This document shows positions 23,431-35,700 of a stretch of DNA of 64,000 bases, in pieces. The stretch's first letter is position 1, and the number at the start of each line of letters is the position of its first letter. Location: assembly GCA_015680685.1 (NCBI GenBank), contig MNCI01005835.1, positions 1,134,311 to 1,198,310 of the forward strand. The letters are read 5' to 3'. This stretch comes from Gnetum montanum. Its lineage: Eukaryota > Streptophyta > Gnetopsida > Gnetales > Gnetaceae. Both the position numbers and the translations under genes were made by a program. Below the pieces are notes generated by a model. It was given only the letters and a program-made list of their open reading frames with translations. It had not been told where the DNA came from and made no database searches.

Positions 23431-24039
23431 TGTATTTTGGCACAAACAAAATTTTATTGTTCATGGTTGCATGATAAGCTTTGTGTGGATTGTGGTGTCA
23501 AATGTGTTAAACATCGACATGGAAGGTTGATCTGGATTCATGTTCATAGATCGGGTTGTGAGAGTTGTTGTTTGCAAAAAATGGCCAACTTTGAAAACTA
23601 GAGAAAAATGACTAAGTTTGTTGGTAGTAGAAAAATAGCTAGGTATAAAAATGTAGAAAAATTTACTAAGTGTAAAACTATAGAAAATTGGCTAAATTGC
23701 AAAAATTTGGCTAAGTATGAAAATGCAAAAGAAATGCTAAGTATGGAAATGTAGAAAAAATGCTAACTATGAAAGCTACTAAAAATGGCTGATTCTGGTG
23801 TTACACTTGCTACACTAGAGCTAGCTATAGTCTCTACATTGAGAGCTAGCTATGCTCTCCTCAGCACCTAGAATTTTGGTTAAGTGCCAAAGATACACTT
23901 TGGCTTTTGTCCAATGGGGTTCCAGGGGAACCAATGATGGGGTCCAATCTATGCCAAATAGTGGTGGAGAAAGCATGCGGAACAACAATACAAAAATGTA
24001 GAAGAAAATGGTGAGGCCCTCCTTCTAGCATCAAACAAC
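23431..24039. other. A3 leader with a degenerate GAAAATGGCTAAGTATG repeat
   Basis: This untranslated leader (minus) lies between the 5' LTR and gag. At 23590-23790 there are six to eight copies of a 25-35 bp unit with the core AAAATGGCTAAGTATG. Next to the LTR the minus strand reads TTGATGCTAGAAGGAGGG, which could be a decayed primer site, perhaps for a tRNA-Leu. That is not secure. Confidence 0.5.
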
Positions 24040-24639
24040 TATAATGACTAAAAACATTGGTGGCTAGAACACCAAGGGGTTCATAGGCACACATCTTAAC
24101 CTCGCCTCTGCATGAGGGCCTTGCTGGAAAATGGAGGTAGAGTACCATGGATGATCTTGTTGATTGAACAGGGACTTTGTTGACTGTAACTGGGGTATTG
24201 GGTGTAACTGAGGATGGTGTGGTTAGCTAAAATGCAAATGCAAACAACACAAAATGATGCTAAGTGTCAAAGCAGTGTTTTGCAATGCTAAGTGTAGAGT
24301 GTAGCCATGGAATGGGGGCAAGTGTAGCCATGGAATGGGGGCAAGTGTAGCCAAGGGTTTCAACCAAAATGACGGTGTCAACTGATGGAGACTACCACTT
24401 GAGCGTAGTACAACATAACTACACATGGAAAAATGCAAAAAGATAGAAGAAAAATGTAAGAAAATGCTACAAATAGGAGAGAGAAATGGAACACTATCCT
24501 AAATGGAAGCATAGTTAACTCCAAAAGGATCTTAGAAGGTATACTGTGTACAATAGGTGTAGTGGAAGTGTAGTCAAAATCTTGATGGTGTTAGGCTGTG
24601 AAGTTTGGCACTCATCCTAATGAACCATGTTTACTAGGT

Positions 24640-24830
24640 TGGTCGCTGTGGTGTACCATGTGGTGTTTTATAGGGCTGCAATGGAGTTGTGGTGTATTGT
24701 GTGCTATAGGGCTATAATGGGACCATGGTGTACCATGCATTGCAAGACTATAATGGGGTCATGGTGTACCATGCGGTGTAGGGTTGCAATAGGGCCACGG
24801 TGTTTCGTGCAGTGTAGCTATGCCTCTCTA
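24640..24830. repeat. 36-bp tandem repeat in the A3 5' LTR
   Basis: Five units with TGGTGTACCATG, matching 17208-17388. The array is downstream of the TATA box on the element strand, so it would be transcribed. Confidence 0.7.
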
Positions 24831-25029
24831 CCGGTGTGGTGTGCTTTGGGTTTTATTTTCCCATAGAGCTAAGTGCCAAGATGCCAAAATGCCAAATGCT
24901 AAATGAAAGTGCCAAGTGCCAACCCCTAAAATGTTGGGGTCTACAGGTATTTATAGAGCTAGGGTTAGCCCAAAATGTGGATCAAGCACCATATAGCAGT
25001 GTGGTAGGTGGGAAGAATGTAGCACCTAC

Positions 25030-25360
25030 AGTGGAAACTGTAGTAGCACACCTAGAAAAATTCTGCAAAATTGGCCATTTGTGTGTTGGCTATGCTTAGA
25101 GCGTAGTAGCTATAGTGCTGAGCATAGCATCTATAGTGCTGAGTGTAGCACAACACTTAGAAAAATTTTGCAAAATTGGCATTTGTATGTTGGCTATGCT
25201 TGCTACACTCTAGAGCATAGCAGCTACAGTGCTGAGCATAGCACAACACTTAGAAAAATTCTGTAAAATTGGCCATTTGTGTGTTGGCTACACTTGCTAC
25301 ACTCTAGAGCGTAGTAGCTACAGTGCTAAGCATAACACAACACTTAGAAAAATTTTGCAG
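25030..25360. repeat. U3 tandem repeats, A3 5' LTR
   Basis: Three units of about 94-105 bp beginning CACTTAGAAAAATT, lying 80-400 bp upstream of the TATA box. Such arrays often act as enhancers in plant LTRs; that role is inferred here. Confidence 0.7.
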
Positions 25361-25544
25361 ATTTTGACCTTGTTTGAACACTTAGCTAAAATTGCAAAAG
25401 ATTGGCTATTGAAGTTGACTATGCTCTACTATAGTGGAGAGCGTGGTCTCACAACTTAGAAAAATTTTTAGAAAGTGCCATTATTTTGACACTTAGCCAA
25501 ATTTGTAGTTGAGCAGCAATAGCCCAAATTTTTGTGGTGTTTTA

Positions 25545-26628
25545 GTACATCTGGTCATGTTGAACCAATAGTGCAGGGTGGGGGTGGAAGTTCTTCCTCC
25601 ACTGCATTGCTAGGGCTTGCAGCATTGCCTGGTACCTACCACAACCATTAATAAACATGCATAATTAGTAAGAAAATATACACTATGTGAGCTAACTTAC
25701 AACTCAAAACTAGCACAAAAACCAACTAACTTAAGCGGGTCCTACATCGGTGAGTTCTAGAGGTAACTTTCCAAGGCTAGCTTCCAAGTAGTGGAGGATC
25801 TCAGCTTTAGAAAGCTGCGTGCAATCCTCCAAGCTAAAGTCAACACTTGTAAGGGTATTTTCTTTGTCCATGATGGTCCATATGTGTGGATCTATAGAAA
25901 ATGTAGTAGAAGAGGCCTCTTTAGAAGGGGTGACAATTTGTCTCATAGGAGAGTCACTCATGACTATACTTTGTGCAAACAAGTCATATGTCTGCTTCCC
26001 GTTGATCATCTTAAGAGAGATCTTGAGGCAATAGTGTTCAGTAGACTCCTTCTTTTACCATTGTAGGTACGTGTTGTGCTCTTGCTTGTACTAATGCTTG
26101 TGGTTCTTTTGCATCTGTCCCCACCTATAAACCTTTGTGTTATAATTCTTTCAATCTTGGTTCTTTTGGGTGAGCAAGTCCATCTGGAGTCATTGCTCTA
26201 TCAGCTCCCATGTGGCCTTGTTCTTACCTTTGAGTGCTATATAGTATTTGACATACTTGATCTCAAAGGTATGGTAAGTGCCATCTCCCTAAGAAGTCAA
26301 ATTTGGATTAAAGATCCTTGATCTTCTCATCTTGTCTAGTCATCCTCTCTTGAAGTTCATGCACATATTTCCACAGGTGCTCATTAGAACCCCTACAAAT
26401 CCATAGTGCATTTGCGTAGGAAAGTGTACACTTGTTTGATGTCTTGTACATGTGACAAGGCATTTAATCAACTTCAGGAAGAAGGTCAGGGAGAGCTTCC
26501 ATCTTAGCCACCTTACTTGGATCCCACTGTAGCTTAGGACTTGTAGGTATGCAACAATCAAACAATCTTAGTTGAAAAACTAAGCATTAAAGTAGTAAGC
26601 AAGATAGAAAAAATAAAATGATGAAACA
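25545..26628 (-). pseudogene. Antisense ORF of A1, 3' (C-terminal) half
   Basis: The open piece 25731-26009 (92 codons) aligns with 32986-33216 of A2. Shared residues include M-D-x-E-N, V-D-F, L-S-K-x-E-I-L and L-x-K-L, with about half of 39 positions identical. Further minus-strand blocks up to 26560 align with 33290-33790. The ORF is cut at 26628 by the B1 LTR, and its position right after A3 shows that it belongs to A1. The function is unknown. Preservation of protein similarity in two independently decayed copies indicates that this strand once encoded a protein. Confidence 0.65.
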
Positions 26629-27471
26629 TGTTTTTGTCTGCTCCAACATCATGTACGTGATGTTCGAGCGATGATGTTGCATACGTGACATCATGGTCTG
26701 GATCTAACATTGAGGTATATATATTAGCCTATAAATATGGTGCTTGGGCTCTAGTTTTTGCATAGTTTTCAAGTTTGTTTTTAGTCAGAGTAGTGAAGCT
26801 CTTGCCATTTATTTTCGTCAAAGTTAGAATATTTTCTGAGTGCCTACAAAAGGAGTCTAAGTGTGTATGGTTCTTTATTTGAGCACTAATGTACCTGAGC
26901 ACAATAGTATGACCAGAATAAAATGAACTCTTTTGACAATCCCTGCAACACTGAGAATAGATTGATATTTTCTTTAATGCACTTTACTGTCATGCTTTTT
27001 AATTTAATGCATTTTAATTAAGCAATTTATTTTCAATTATTAATGAACACAAGCATGACCACTTCAAGCATACATATAGTACTTGGTAACCTAGCAACAC
27101 TTAATGTTTGGTAGCCTAGCAGTGTTATATGTGTTTAAGATGTGTTGAGGAAAGTGGAACGGTTACTTGTGTTAGGCTAAATAGGCAGTAAATGAATTAG
27201 ATTTTAAATTACTTCACTTTTCATTCTTGTTGTAGGTGATCACATCTATAAAATATAAAATAAGAAAAATCACATATCTCAATTACACTTAAACCATATC
27301 CTTGAGACTCATAAGTGTAGTTGGGAAGATAACGAATGTTCTCAATGTTCATTTCACTTCCTAGAGAAACTAGTGTACTAGATAACTATAGGTCCAAAAA
27401 ATTCGACCAGATCACGCATAACACCTTAGTGATTCATATGGTTGGGCATAGGGGTACCTCGTTGCTCATCA
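26629..27471 (+). repeat. 5' LTR of B1 (843 bp, Athila-like)
   Basis: It starts TGTTTTTG and ends CTCATCA directly before the primer site. It aligns with 48041-48977 from the TATA region on. A TATA box CTATAAATAT is at 26729-26738. Two near-palindromes with ACGT cores lie upstream (26645-26664 and 26672-26693). Confidence 0.8.
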
Positions 27472-27491
27472 TTGGCATCATTGTTGGAAAC
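27472..27491 (+). other. Primer binding site of B1, CpG-decayed
   Basis: TTGGCATCATTGTTGGAAAC matches the Athila/Tat-type site TTGGCGCCGTTGCCGGGGA except at sites where CG has become CA or TG and at later G-to-A changes. Confidence 0.7.
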
Positions 27492-27630
27492 CTCTTGTTG
27501 TTTCGTGTGCTATCTAGGACCTAGTGAAACATATTTAAATCATTGGAATGAACCTTAGAGTCATATTCTATTTTACCATTACTACAATAATTGTCAAAGC
27601 ACAATGTGATTTTTATTTTGCTAATCAAAA

Positions 27631-29320
27631 ATGTCTTCTTCTCACAGAAGTGCTTCTCTGCCCAAGATTGATAGAGTTTATCTGCCCAAGCCTCAATAGT
27701 ATCAAATTATATATACTCATCTTGATGAGTATGTGCCGAACTTCACCTTCATCCTACACTAGGATGAACAACTATGATGGCATGGCATGGAGGATAACAT
27801 TGTTTTTGTCGTTCTATCATGCTACTCTTGCAATGCTCTATCAAATGCTTACACAATGTGGTCTTCAGGATCACCATGGGGAGTATATTGTGGAAGATGC
27901 TGAGCCAAGGATTACCATCCCACCAAAACACAACGTCTATATGATCGGAAGCTAGAATAACAGTATGAATTTTTGAATGGAAAAGGACTTAACAATTCTC
28001 CATTCCTATTGTACCAATAAGCTAGTGGAAAATCCTTCTCTAGGGGTTTTCTATTCAATGAAATTCCTCTCTTTAACTTCGGTGATGGAGGTCAAAACCA
28101 AAACTTGCAATCCACAATTCACAATCCTAGTTTTGGTAACAAGGGATCCAATGACAAAGAAGGATCCAAAGGGACAAGTAAAGATAGGGATGCAGACAAA
28201 AAGCAACATCAAGATCATGGTTGTAATCACCAAAGAGGTGGTGGTAGGCACCGTGATGGTGTTGGTTCTCTTTCCTTTTCCCCTTCTTCATCATCTTCTT
28301 CTTTTGGCTACAATTGTAACTGCATAAGGTGAGACTATGATGGAGGTGACTGAAATGAATGAAATGATAGATGGGACCAAAATGATTGAGGGGACCATCG
28401 AGAAAGAAAAGATTAAGGGTGTAGACATTCAAGAGAGGCACATCACCATAAATGAAGGGGTAGCCAAGGACATCATAGGCATCATGATCAAGGCCTTGAT
28501 GAGCCTCTACTTGCTACTTGAAGTATGGTTAACATCACAAAGGCAGTGAGAATTCTAACAAGGAATGTGAAGGATAGTTGAATCAAAAGACTAAACATGA
28601 ACAACATTCCTCGATTTGAAGGGGGATATATCTCTAATATGTAGAATCATCTCCAAGATTTCCAAGATGCATGTGCCTTGAAAAATATAGAAAATGAGTG
28701 GTAGAAACTTAAGTTGTTTCCTAGGACACTCATCAAAGAAGTAGAGAACTAGTATCAATCCTTAGAGTCAGAATTTATCAGATGATGAAGTACCATGCTG
28801 GAGTTGTTCAATGATAAATATCAAATGTCCTCCAGAGTGTCCAACTTGAGAAGGAAAATCCAAGGATGGAAATAAGGAACACACAAACCCTTGGATGCTG
28901 CCATTTGCCGATATTATTCCTTGATGCACAAATGTCTCGGCCATGGTTATTCTCAACTAGATCAACTTCGTCACATAGTAGATGGGCTTTGATTTGAAAT
29001 GAGGAGAACCCTTGGTGTCTATGCCTAGGGGTGACTGTTAGAACTAAGTGTCCATAAAATACAACAATTAATCAAGCAGGTAGCTAAAGAGGAGGATGAA
29101 CTAAGAAAATGAAAAAAGTGCAGAAGAGTACAATCGTGATCCTTCCATTCACAAGAGGAAGGTTCAATTCTGTGATAGTGAGGACAAGTCTTTATTTGAT
29201 GAGGGGGTAAATAATAAAAACTTGCCACTCCAAAAGTTTTAGTTTGAACTTATAGCCAAGGTTGATCAGTAGATTTCAAGCGATCCTCAGAATTACTGAA
29301 GAGTAAACTCCACTCAGTTT
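27631..29320 (+). pseudogene. B1 gag (Athila-like), 3' truncated
   Basis: The ATG at 27631 starts M-S-S-S, like B2 (M-Y-S-S-S at 49129). A block Y-T-H-x-x-E-Y-V follows near 27710. A Gly/His/Ser-rich stretch lies at 28225-28330 (about eight serines near S-P-S-S-S). The Retrotrans_gag-like core is at 28590-29000 (N-N-I-P-R-F-E-G-G; K-L-F-P-R-T-L-I-K-E; L-E-L-F-N-D-K-Y-Q). All blocks align in order with B2. Many in-frame stops are present. Near 29320 the sequence switches to A2 gag without any LTR, so B1 lost its protease and pol through a deletion or recombination. Confidence 0.75.
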
Positions 29321-30870
29321 AAGTACATTTGCTTAGCTAATTTGTCACTCACTTTAAGTACAACTTGAAGCATGAGGTGATCCTGGATCAACTCATGTAG
29401 ATCAAGCAAGGCCACTTAGAGCTTGTTCAAAAGTTCATCCAACGATGGAGCACTGCACTTAATGAAATCCATGAGCCTATCACAGATACCCACCTACTAG
29501 CCATTTTCAAGGACACAGTGAACAACTTCATCAAGTCGAAGCTATAATACCTTGTCCCACACTTCCTGAGCTAAGCATTCACTCAAATAAAGAGCATTCA
29601 AGATGTAGTGAAAGCTAGTAAGAATTTGGTCTATGTGGCCTACAAGAATGCACATGTGAAGAAAGATAAGAAGAAAGGCAAGGCAACAATAATAATTGCA
29701 GTGGTGACTAATGAGGCCAAGATCAACAGTGCCAAATTAATGGCCAAGGCCACCAAGGCCCTAACCAACAACAAGGCAACCGTATTTGGCATTGTAGCAA
29801 CGAAATTACACCATCACAGCCATGGGACAAGCTACCCCAAGGTCAAACTTTGAGTGTAAGGACTGCTTAAAGTACACATCATTACCCATCAAGTTGTTGA
29901 AAATTTTGGGTTAGCTTCTTAGTGTTGGGTGCATCCAATATAAGAAAATGTCTAAAGATGCTTGCAAGCATTACAATTACTACTATGAGCTCCTTAGGAA
30001 CCCATCAGTGGCTACAACAAACAAGCCTCCAGTTCCCAAACACTTCAGGTTGGATTGGTTCTACCATTATCATCAATTGCCTGGCCATGACATGGACTTC
30101 TACATGGCCTTATGAGATGACATACAATGCATGATTGACCAAGGGCAACTGGTTCTTGATTCAACCAATCTAGTTCACCTAGAAAATCAATTAATGAAGG
30201 TCTACAAAGACCTTCTCAATGCACGTGGCTTAGGCTATGTCATCAATGCCATCAACATTGACGATGACACAAGACTAGCACAAGAGCCATTTGTGGTTCG
30301 TGTGCCCTCTAACAACATTGGGGCCTCCTCAGCATCAACCAGTTCAAGGATCCTTTTTGTTATTAGAGCATCACCTCGGGCACCCATGACACCCTTGGTG
30401 ATTAGGGCCCCATAGTACGTTGCGGCAATAGTAACCAAAACATGCTTCATCATTAGGATGTCACAATGTGTAGACCCTTCATTAAGTTTGGTGGTGGGGA
30501 CTATGATAGGCCCTACTTGCCCAAGGCCTCATCTTGCATACAACACCAAGTAGTTGAGGTGGCATCCTAAGAGGCCAAACAAGTGCCTCACCAACTAAAT
30601 GATAAGGGAACACATGGTGCTAGGTCTGCCTAAGCCTACCCCCTTGTCTATTGTTCCTATGACCACATCAGCTGAAGTAACCACCACAAGTGATCAACAA
30701 TCAAGCACTAAGGCTCATAGGCAAGCAAAATAAACCAAGACCAAATCTCCTCCCCAAAAGATCTATCTCTTGGGTTACATGGAGGAGATGAAGGCTAATA
30801 AGGCAACTGATAGCGATAATGAATTTCTAGATGCATTGGCACAAGTTAAGCAAGCTCTTAAAAAAATACA
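29320..30870 (+). pseudogene. A2 gag, 5' truncated
   Basis: It begins in mid-gag (F-V-T-H-F-K-Y-N-L at about 29345), so the LTR, leader and N-terminus are missing. The helical core continues to 29650, and the open piece 29608-29853 covers a Lys-rich segment. The Y-H-Y-H-x4-H zinc-like segment is at about 30060-30100; its final Cys is Tyr. The V-P linker lies in 30131-30415. The segment L-G-Y-M-E-E-M-K-A-N-K at about 30772 matches L-G-C-M-E-E-V-K-A-N-K in A1. Frame breaks are numerous. Confidence 0.72.
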
Positions 30871-31732
30871 ACCTTGAGCTTGTACGACTTGGTGATGACC
30901 TCCTTCACTCACTGCAGAGTACTAGTTCACATGTTAGCCTTCATTCCTATCAAGGAGGACATCCTAGTGGATGAACAAGCCATCCATGCTATGATGCTTC
31001 CTCCTTTGCCTCAATAATCAGGTTTAATGCCTCTAGTGTTTCGTGATGAGGTAACCAAGGTTGACCCTGTAAAGGGTTAGGTCATCATTGCACTGATGTT
31101 TATAACCATCTACATAGGGCGATGCAAGATTCGTAGGGTGCACATCGATGATGGGGCAGTAACTAACATCATCTCATTCCCAATCGTTGACAAGCTTAGT
31201 CTTGTCGACCAAATCCAAGCCATAAAGACAACATGCCTCAAGTCCTTTAACAGGTCACACATTGTCATGAAGGGAATGGGTCACAATAGCCTTTGTGGTA
31301 GGGGAGTAATTCCCCACTATGGTCAAATTCATTATCATCAAGGAGGTGCCTGGGTTCAACCTGACTTTGGGAAGGCCCTAGTTAGCCCAGTTACAAGCCA
31401 TCTCCTCACCTATTCACTAAAAGATCCACTTTTCATATGAAGGTGGGGAAATGATCATACATGGTAATAACTCTATCGCTCCAACCATCAACAACATTGA
31501 CACATAACAAGGGTTAGAGTTAGAATTCCTTGATGACATGTTACCTATGGAGGACAATGGTTAGCCTTGTCTAGTAGACCCATCTAAGGAGTCAAAAAAG
31601 GCTGATACCCTCCTTGATGAAGCTCTATGGGTAGAACTACACTTTAGCATCAACGATGAAGGTATAGGTGAATACCACCTCATGCTACTCAGGCCCTATG
31701 CACCTCCTAACCCACATCGGGTTAGGAAGTAA
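30871..31732 (+). pseudogene. A2 protease with intact D-D-G-A block
   Basis: The open piece 31096-31440 includes I-D-D-G-A-V-T-N at 31144-31167, so the catalytic Asp and following Gly remain. A frameshift near 31290 moves the flap region out of frame, and the L-G-R-P-L-A-Q exit is readable in the next frame. The ORF ends N-P-H-R-V-R-K with a TAA stop at 31730-31732, as in A1. No RT follows. Confidence 0.72.
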
Positions 31733-32023
31733 CTACATGACTAAGGTTACCCCTTAGTTTAGCATGTGCTAGGTGCCTACTTGCCCTTAATTTTTGCATA
31801 CTCTCTTAGCTTTGATACCCTCCTTGATGAAGCTCTATGGGTAGAACTACACTTTAGCATCAACGATGAAGGTATAGGTGAATACCACCTCATGCTACTC
31901 AGGCCCTATGCACCTCCTAACCCACATCGGGTTAGGAAGTAACTACATGACTAAGGTTACCCCTTAGTTTAGCATGTGCTAGGTGCCTACTTGCCCTTAA
32001 TTTTTGCATACTCTGTTAGCTTT
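31604..32023 (+). repeat. 210-bp tandem duplication at the end of A2 gag-protease
   Basis: 31604-31813 and 31814-32023 differ at about one base (CTCTCTTAG versus CTCTGTTAG). The unit includes the acidic tail, the stop and about 80 bp of spacer. It is much less diverged than the rest of the element. Confidence 0.9.
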
Positions 32024-32184
32024 TTGCTTGCATAGCTACATTTCATAGGGTTGCTTGTGTTTTACATCATTTTCTTTGTTACGTGTTTATTTCTTTTGCT
32101 TATACATTTTCATTTAGTCTTTTTATGCATTAGAAAAACATTAAAATACATAAAAATCATAAAATTTAAAATTGCAAAAAGCAT

Positions 32185-32600
32185 GTATGACCTGTCATGA
32201 CCTAAAACTGGAAACCTTCCTCATAACGCCATGGCCTAAAAAGGCCTTAAACTAGCACATGGCTCTCCATGGCCTAAAACTGACAACCTTTTCATCGTAA
32301 TGACCCGAAAAGGCCTTAAACTAGTGTAAGGCCTACTATAGCCTAAAAATAGTGACATGTTTCTCCCACTACATGGCCCACCATGACCTTAAACTGGCAA
32401 CCTTTCTTCCATTATTATGACTTGAAAAGGCCTTAAACTAGCACATGGCCTACCATGGCCTCAAACTAGCACCTCGTGGCCTTCCATGGTCCATAATTGG
32501 CAACATTTTCTTTTTTACTTGTGGTCCAAAATGGCCTTAAACTAGCAATGGCCCTTCCACCATGGCCTTAAACTAGCATGGGGTCCATAAGGGGACTAAT
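32185..32600 (+). repeat. GGCCTTAAACTAGC repeat spacer, A2 copy
   Basis: About twelve units; the pairs ATGGCCTAAAA / GGCCTTAAACTAGCAC alternate. It ends CTAGCATGGGGTCCAT, the same ending as the A1 spacer. Confidence 0.78.
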
Positions 32601-32789
32601 CACATTAACTAGCTGCAGTATCTATATTAAATAGTTAGTAAGATAAACATGAAGTTTCACATACAATCCTCATCACAAAAAGTATAAGTTTTATTATATT
32701 TCTATTAGTAGGAGTACATAACATGGCCATGCAACAAAAATGGCCAAAGTGAAAAACTGCCCAATAGTAGGGATACATTTGGTCTGCTT
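32601..32789. other. A2 spacer equivalent to the A3 insertion site in A1
   Basis: AT-rich. 32750-32775 aligns with the two flanks of A3 in A1, giving an independent view of the empty site. Confidence 0.6.
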
Positions 32790-35700
32790 AACTAGCGGTG
32801 TTTGGTGGGGGTTGAGGCTCTTCCTCCTCCTCCTTTACTACTCTACTAGGGCTTGTGGTATTGCTTGGTGCCTACTCAAAAGCATTGCAAAAACAACAAA
32901 TTAATTAGCAAGTGCAGAACTACAATATGAAATTAACATGTAAAACTAATACATAAAAAGCATAAAAAACAAAAGAAAAACTAACTCAAGAGGGTCTTGC
33001 ATTAGACTCTTGAGATAGTTTATCAAGGTCCTCCTTCAAGTGTTGGAGGATCTCAACCTTTGATAACAACATCCAGTCGTTGTGGCCAAAGTCAACATCT
33101 AGAAGGATATTTTCCTCATCCATGGTGGTCCATGTAGAAGGCTGCATAAAAAAGGTGGCCATAGAAGTCTCCCCTGAGGGTAGAGTAATCTCTCGCTCTA
33201 GGAAGACACTAACCATTGTATGCTAAGCAAACATCTTGAAAGACCAACTCCCACCAATTACCTTAATGAAAATCTCAAGGAAATGAGCCTTCATAGACTC
33301 GTCCTTGAGCTACCGTAAATAGGCATCCCACTCATGCATGCAGTGGTGCTTGTGGTTCTTCTGTGTATGCCCCTAGTTACACACATTGGTGCTAAAGCTC
33401 TTCCACTATTGATTTTTCCAAGAGAGAAGATCCATCTGCAACCTTTGCTCAACAATCTCCCAAGTAGCCTTGTTCATGCCTCAGATCACTGACTAGTATC
33501 TGGCGTAATCTATCTTTGATATCTGCCAAGTACTATCCCTCTATGCTTGAGCTAACAAGAAATTGTAATGAGACTGGAGGTTCTTGTTCTTTGTAGCCGG
33601 GCTCGCCACTATCTCTTAGAGCTCATGCACACATTTTCATAGGTTCTCATTTGAGTGCCTACAGGTCCACAATGCCTTCGCACTAGAAAATGCACACTTG
33701 CTCACCGCCTCATACACATGACGAGGCACCTACTCCACCTTAGGAGGATACTCAAGGATGGCATCCACATGAGCTACCTAGTTTGGATCCCAATGAAGCT
33801 TACAGCTTGTTAGCATATAACAAACAAACCAATGTTAGCAATAAGCTAACCATGGAATTAGTAAAATAGTTCAATTAAAGTGACATACATAATGAGTTCA
33901 AGATTTGCCTACTATATGCGATTCACTATGTCCTTCATGATGCCTTCCATGAAGGTAAAGTTATTTGGCATCTCTATCCATGGCTTCATGCAATGGGTAG
34001 GAATTGGTGGTGGATCACTGGTAGGAAGGTTTGAGATTGCAATACAACACAATGCAACACTTAGTGATAACTAAGTAGCTAAAGGTTGAAGAGCAAAGGA
34101 CAAGAATAGATGGTAACACAGCTCACCGAGCAAGCCCTTAGATGTTAGCATGGGTGGATCTCCCAGCTGCACACCATCAAAGAGGTTGGTAAAGTCACCC
34201 TCAGCATGGAATAGCCCCTCCACATCAAGCTGTTGAAAGATCTCTGGGGCATTTGGTGGCTCCTCCCTATGAGCTACCTCCTCTTCAACCTAAGGAGGGG
34301 TCATGTCTATTGCCTTTGCTATTGTCATCGTTGCTTCCTTAGCTACCCTCTTACCTAACCCACAAACATAACATAGTATTATTAATATAATATAACCAAA
34401 AAATAAAAAAAAACATAGGCCAAATGCATCTATGATGTACACTAACCTACAACCACCAAATGAAGTATGAGTATCTTGAGGTGGACTTTCTTAATGCTTA
34501 CTTGCCCAACTATAGGGGGAGTCTCCTTTGTTGGGCACGACCTCTTGATTTTTGCCTTGGAGAGCTCCACTGTCTTTGCAATGTATTGCTTAACCTTGTT
34601 CACATCCCCAAAAATAGTTGTTGAACACCTACTCATGCTATCACCAGAATATGGTAACTGTGACCTTCCCAGATGTGCCTTCATTGTAACTGAATACTAC
34701 TCCTTAAATTCCTTTGGAAGGTCTTGCACATGAGTGGTGGTGAATAAGTGCTTAACCCATGGCTTGGATAGTTTCTTGCGATCATGCATGATCCAACACT
34801 TGTTATTCTTGATCACCAAGAACTCTACAAGCCTTTGCAAATAGGCTGTAAAAAATGCAAAGTGAAAGTGAGATCTCACATGGACGTTATGGTGAAGCCT
34901 AGTAATCTCTACTTGCAACTTGACGATGATAGAGGAGCCCAGTTAAACTGCCTCCCACATCACCCACGCCTGCTCTACCCCAAGGAACTTTCCTTGGGAG
35001 AGTAGCTTAGGAAAGGCATGGGCACAAAAAAAGAGGATAAAGCATCTAGACCTTGGGCACACGTAGGTTCCCAACTATGATGCCTTTACAAGAGCGAGTG
35101 ATCCCTAGCCACTTTTTGATCTCTCCCCTATGCTCCACCTCTTAGTTGGGCTTGTCAATAATTGATTGACCCTTAGAGGTGAGGCCAAAGAAGTTAGTGA
35201 AGAAAGCATTGTTAATGTCCAAGACTACCCTCACTCCGTGCACATGAGGGATAAAGTGGCAGGCATCACAGTTGAAGGAGTTAATGATAATTACCATCTC
35301 AGCCACTAGTGTACTCGAGCTAAGAGCCAAGAAAAGGTCCATCAACTTAGCATGTGTATGCCAACCAGTCAGAGCCTCTGAGGCCTAATAGCATAGCCAC
35401 TCCTGCACCTCCTCTATGCCACCATACTTCATAATGAGGATGGCCTCACTATGGCTAGTGGAAATCACTATCACCTCTCTTGAAGCAACGATAGTTGTAA
35501 CATGGGCAAACGCAATGTCAACATCATGTGATCAATGGGTGCATGAGAACAAGCAATAAAGGTTAAGCCAATATAATAAATGCCCATGTGGAACAAATGA
35601 CATGCATGATGGAGGTAGTGGTACAACAAGCTCTTTGAAGAGAGGCTTACCACTAGCTCATCCCTCATCAAGCCAATCATAGGTTTGGCATCACTAGGAT

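Larger units (their letters stand above)
16633..25544 (-). mobile_element. Element A3: complete Tat-like gag-protease element
   Basis: The two LTRs are in the same minus orientation, 24040-25544 (5') and 16633-18040 (3'). GTACA is present on both sides (16628-16632 and 25545-25549), a perfect 5-bp target duplication. Joining the flanks recreates sequence that aligns with A2 near 32750-32775, which shows insertion into A1 just before its antisense ORF. Internally it has gag, protease and repeat spacer, but no RT, integrase or antisense ORF. It probably needed pol supplied by a partner such as E. Confidence 0.88.
24040..25544 (-). repeat. 5' LTR of A3 (1505 bp)
   Basis: Aligns with the 3' LTR across its whole length. 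The outer end has lost the canonical bases (GGTGTTTTA instead of GGTGTTTCA) by a single transition. The TATA box is at 24949-24956 (minus). Confidence 0.85.

Noticed and set aside
23930-23960. GGTTCCCCTGGAACC as the A3 primer site
   Set aside because: It lies about 100 bp inside the leader when the LTR end is set by the target duplication, and it matches no tRNA end I can name with confidence.
27548-27955. 135-codon plus-strand ORF as a gene
   Set aside because: It is out of frame with the B1 gag reading that aligns with B2 in the same interval.
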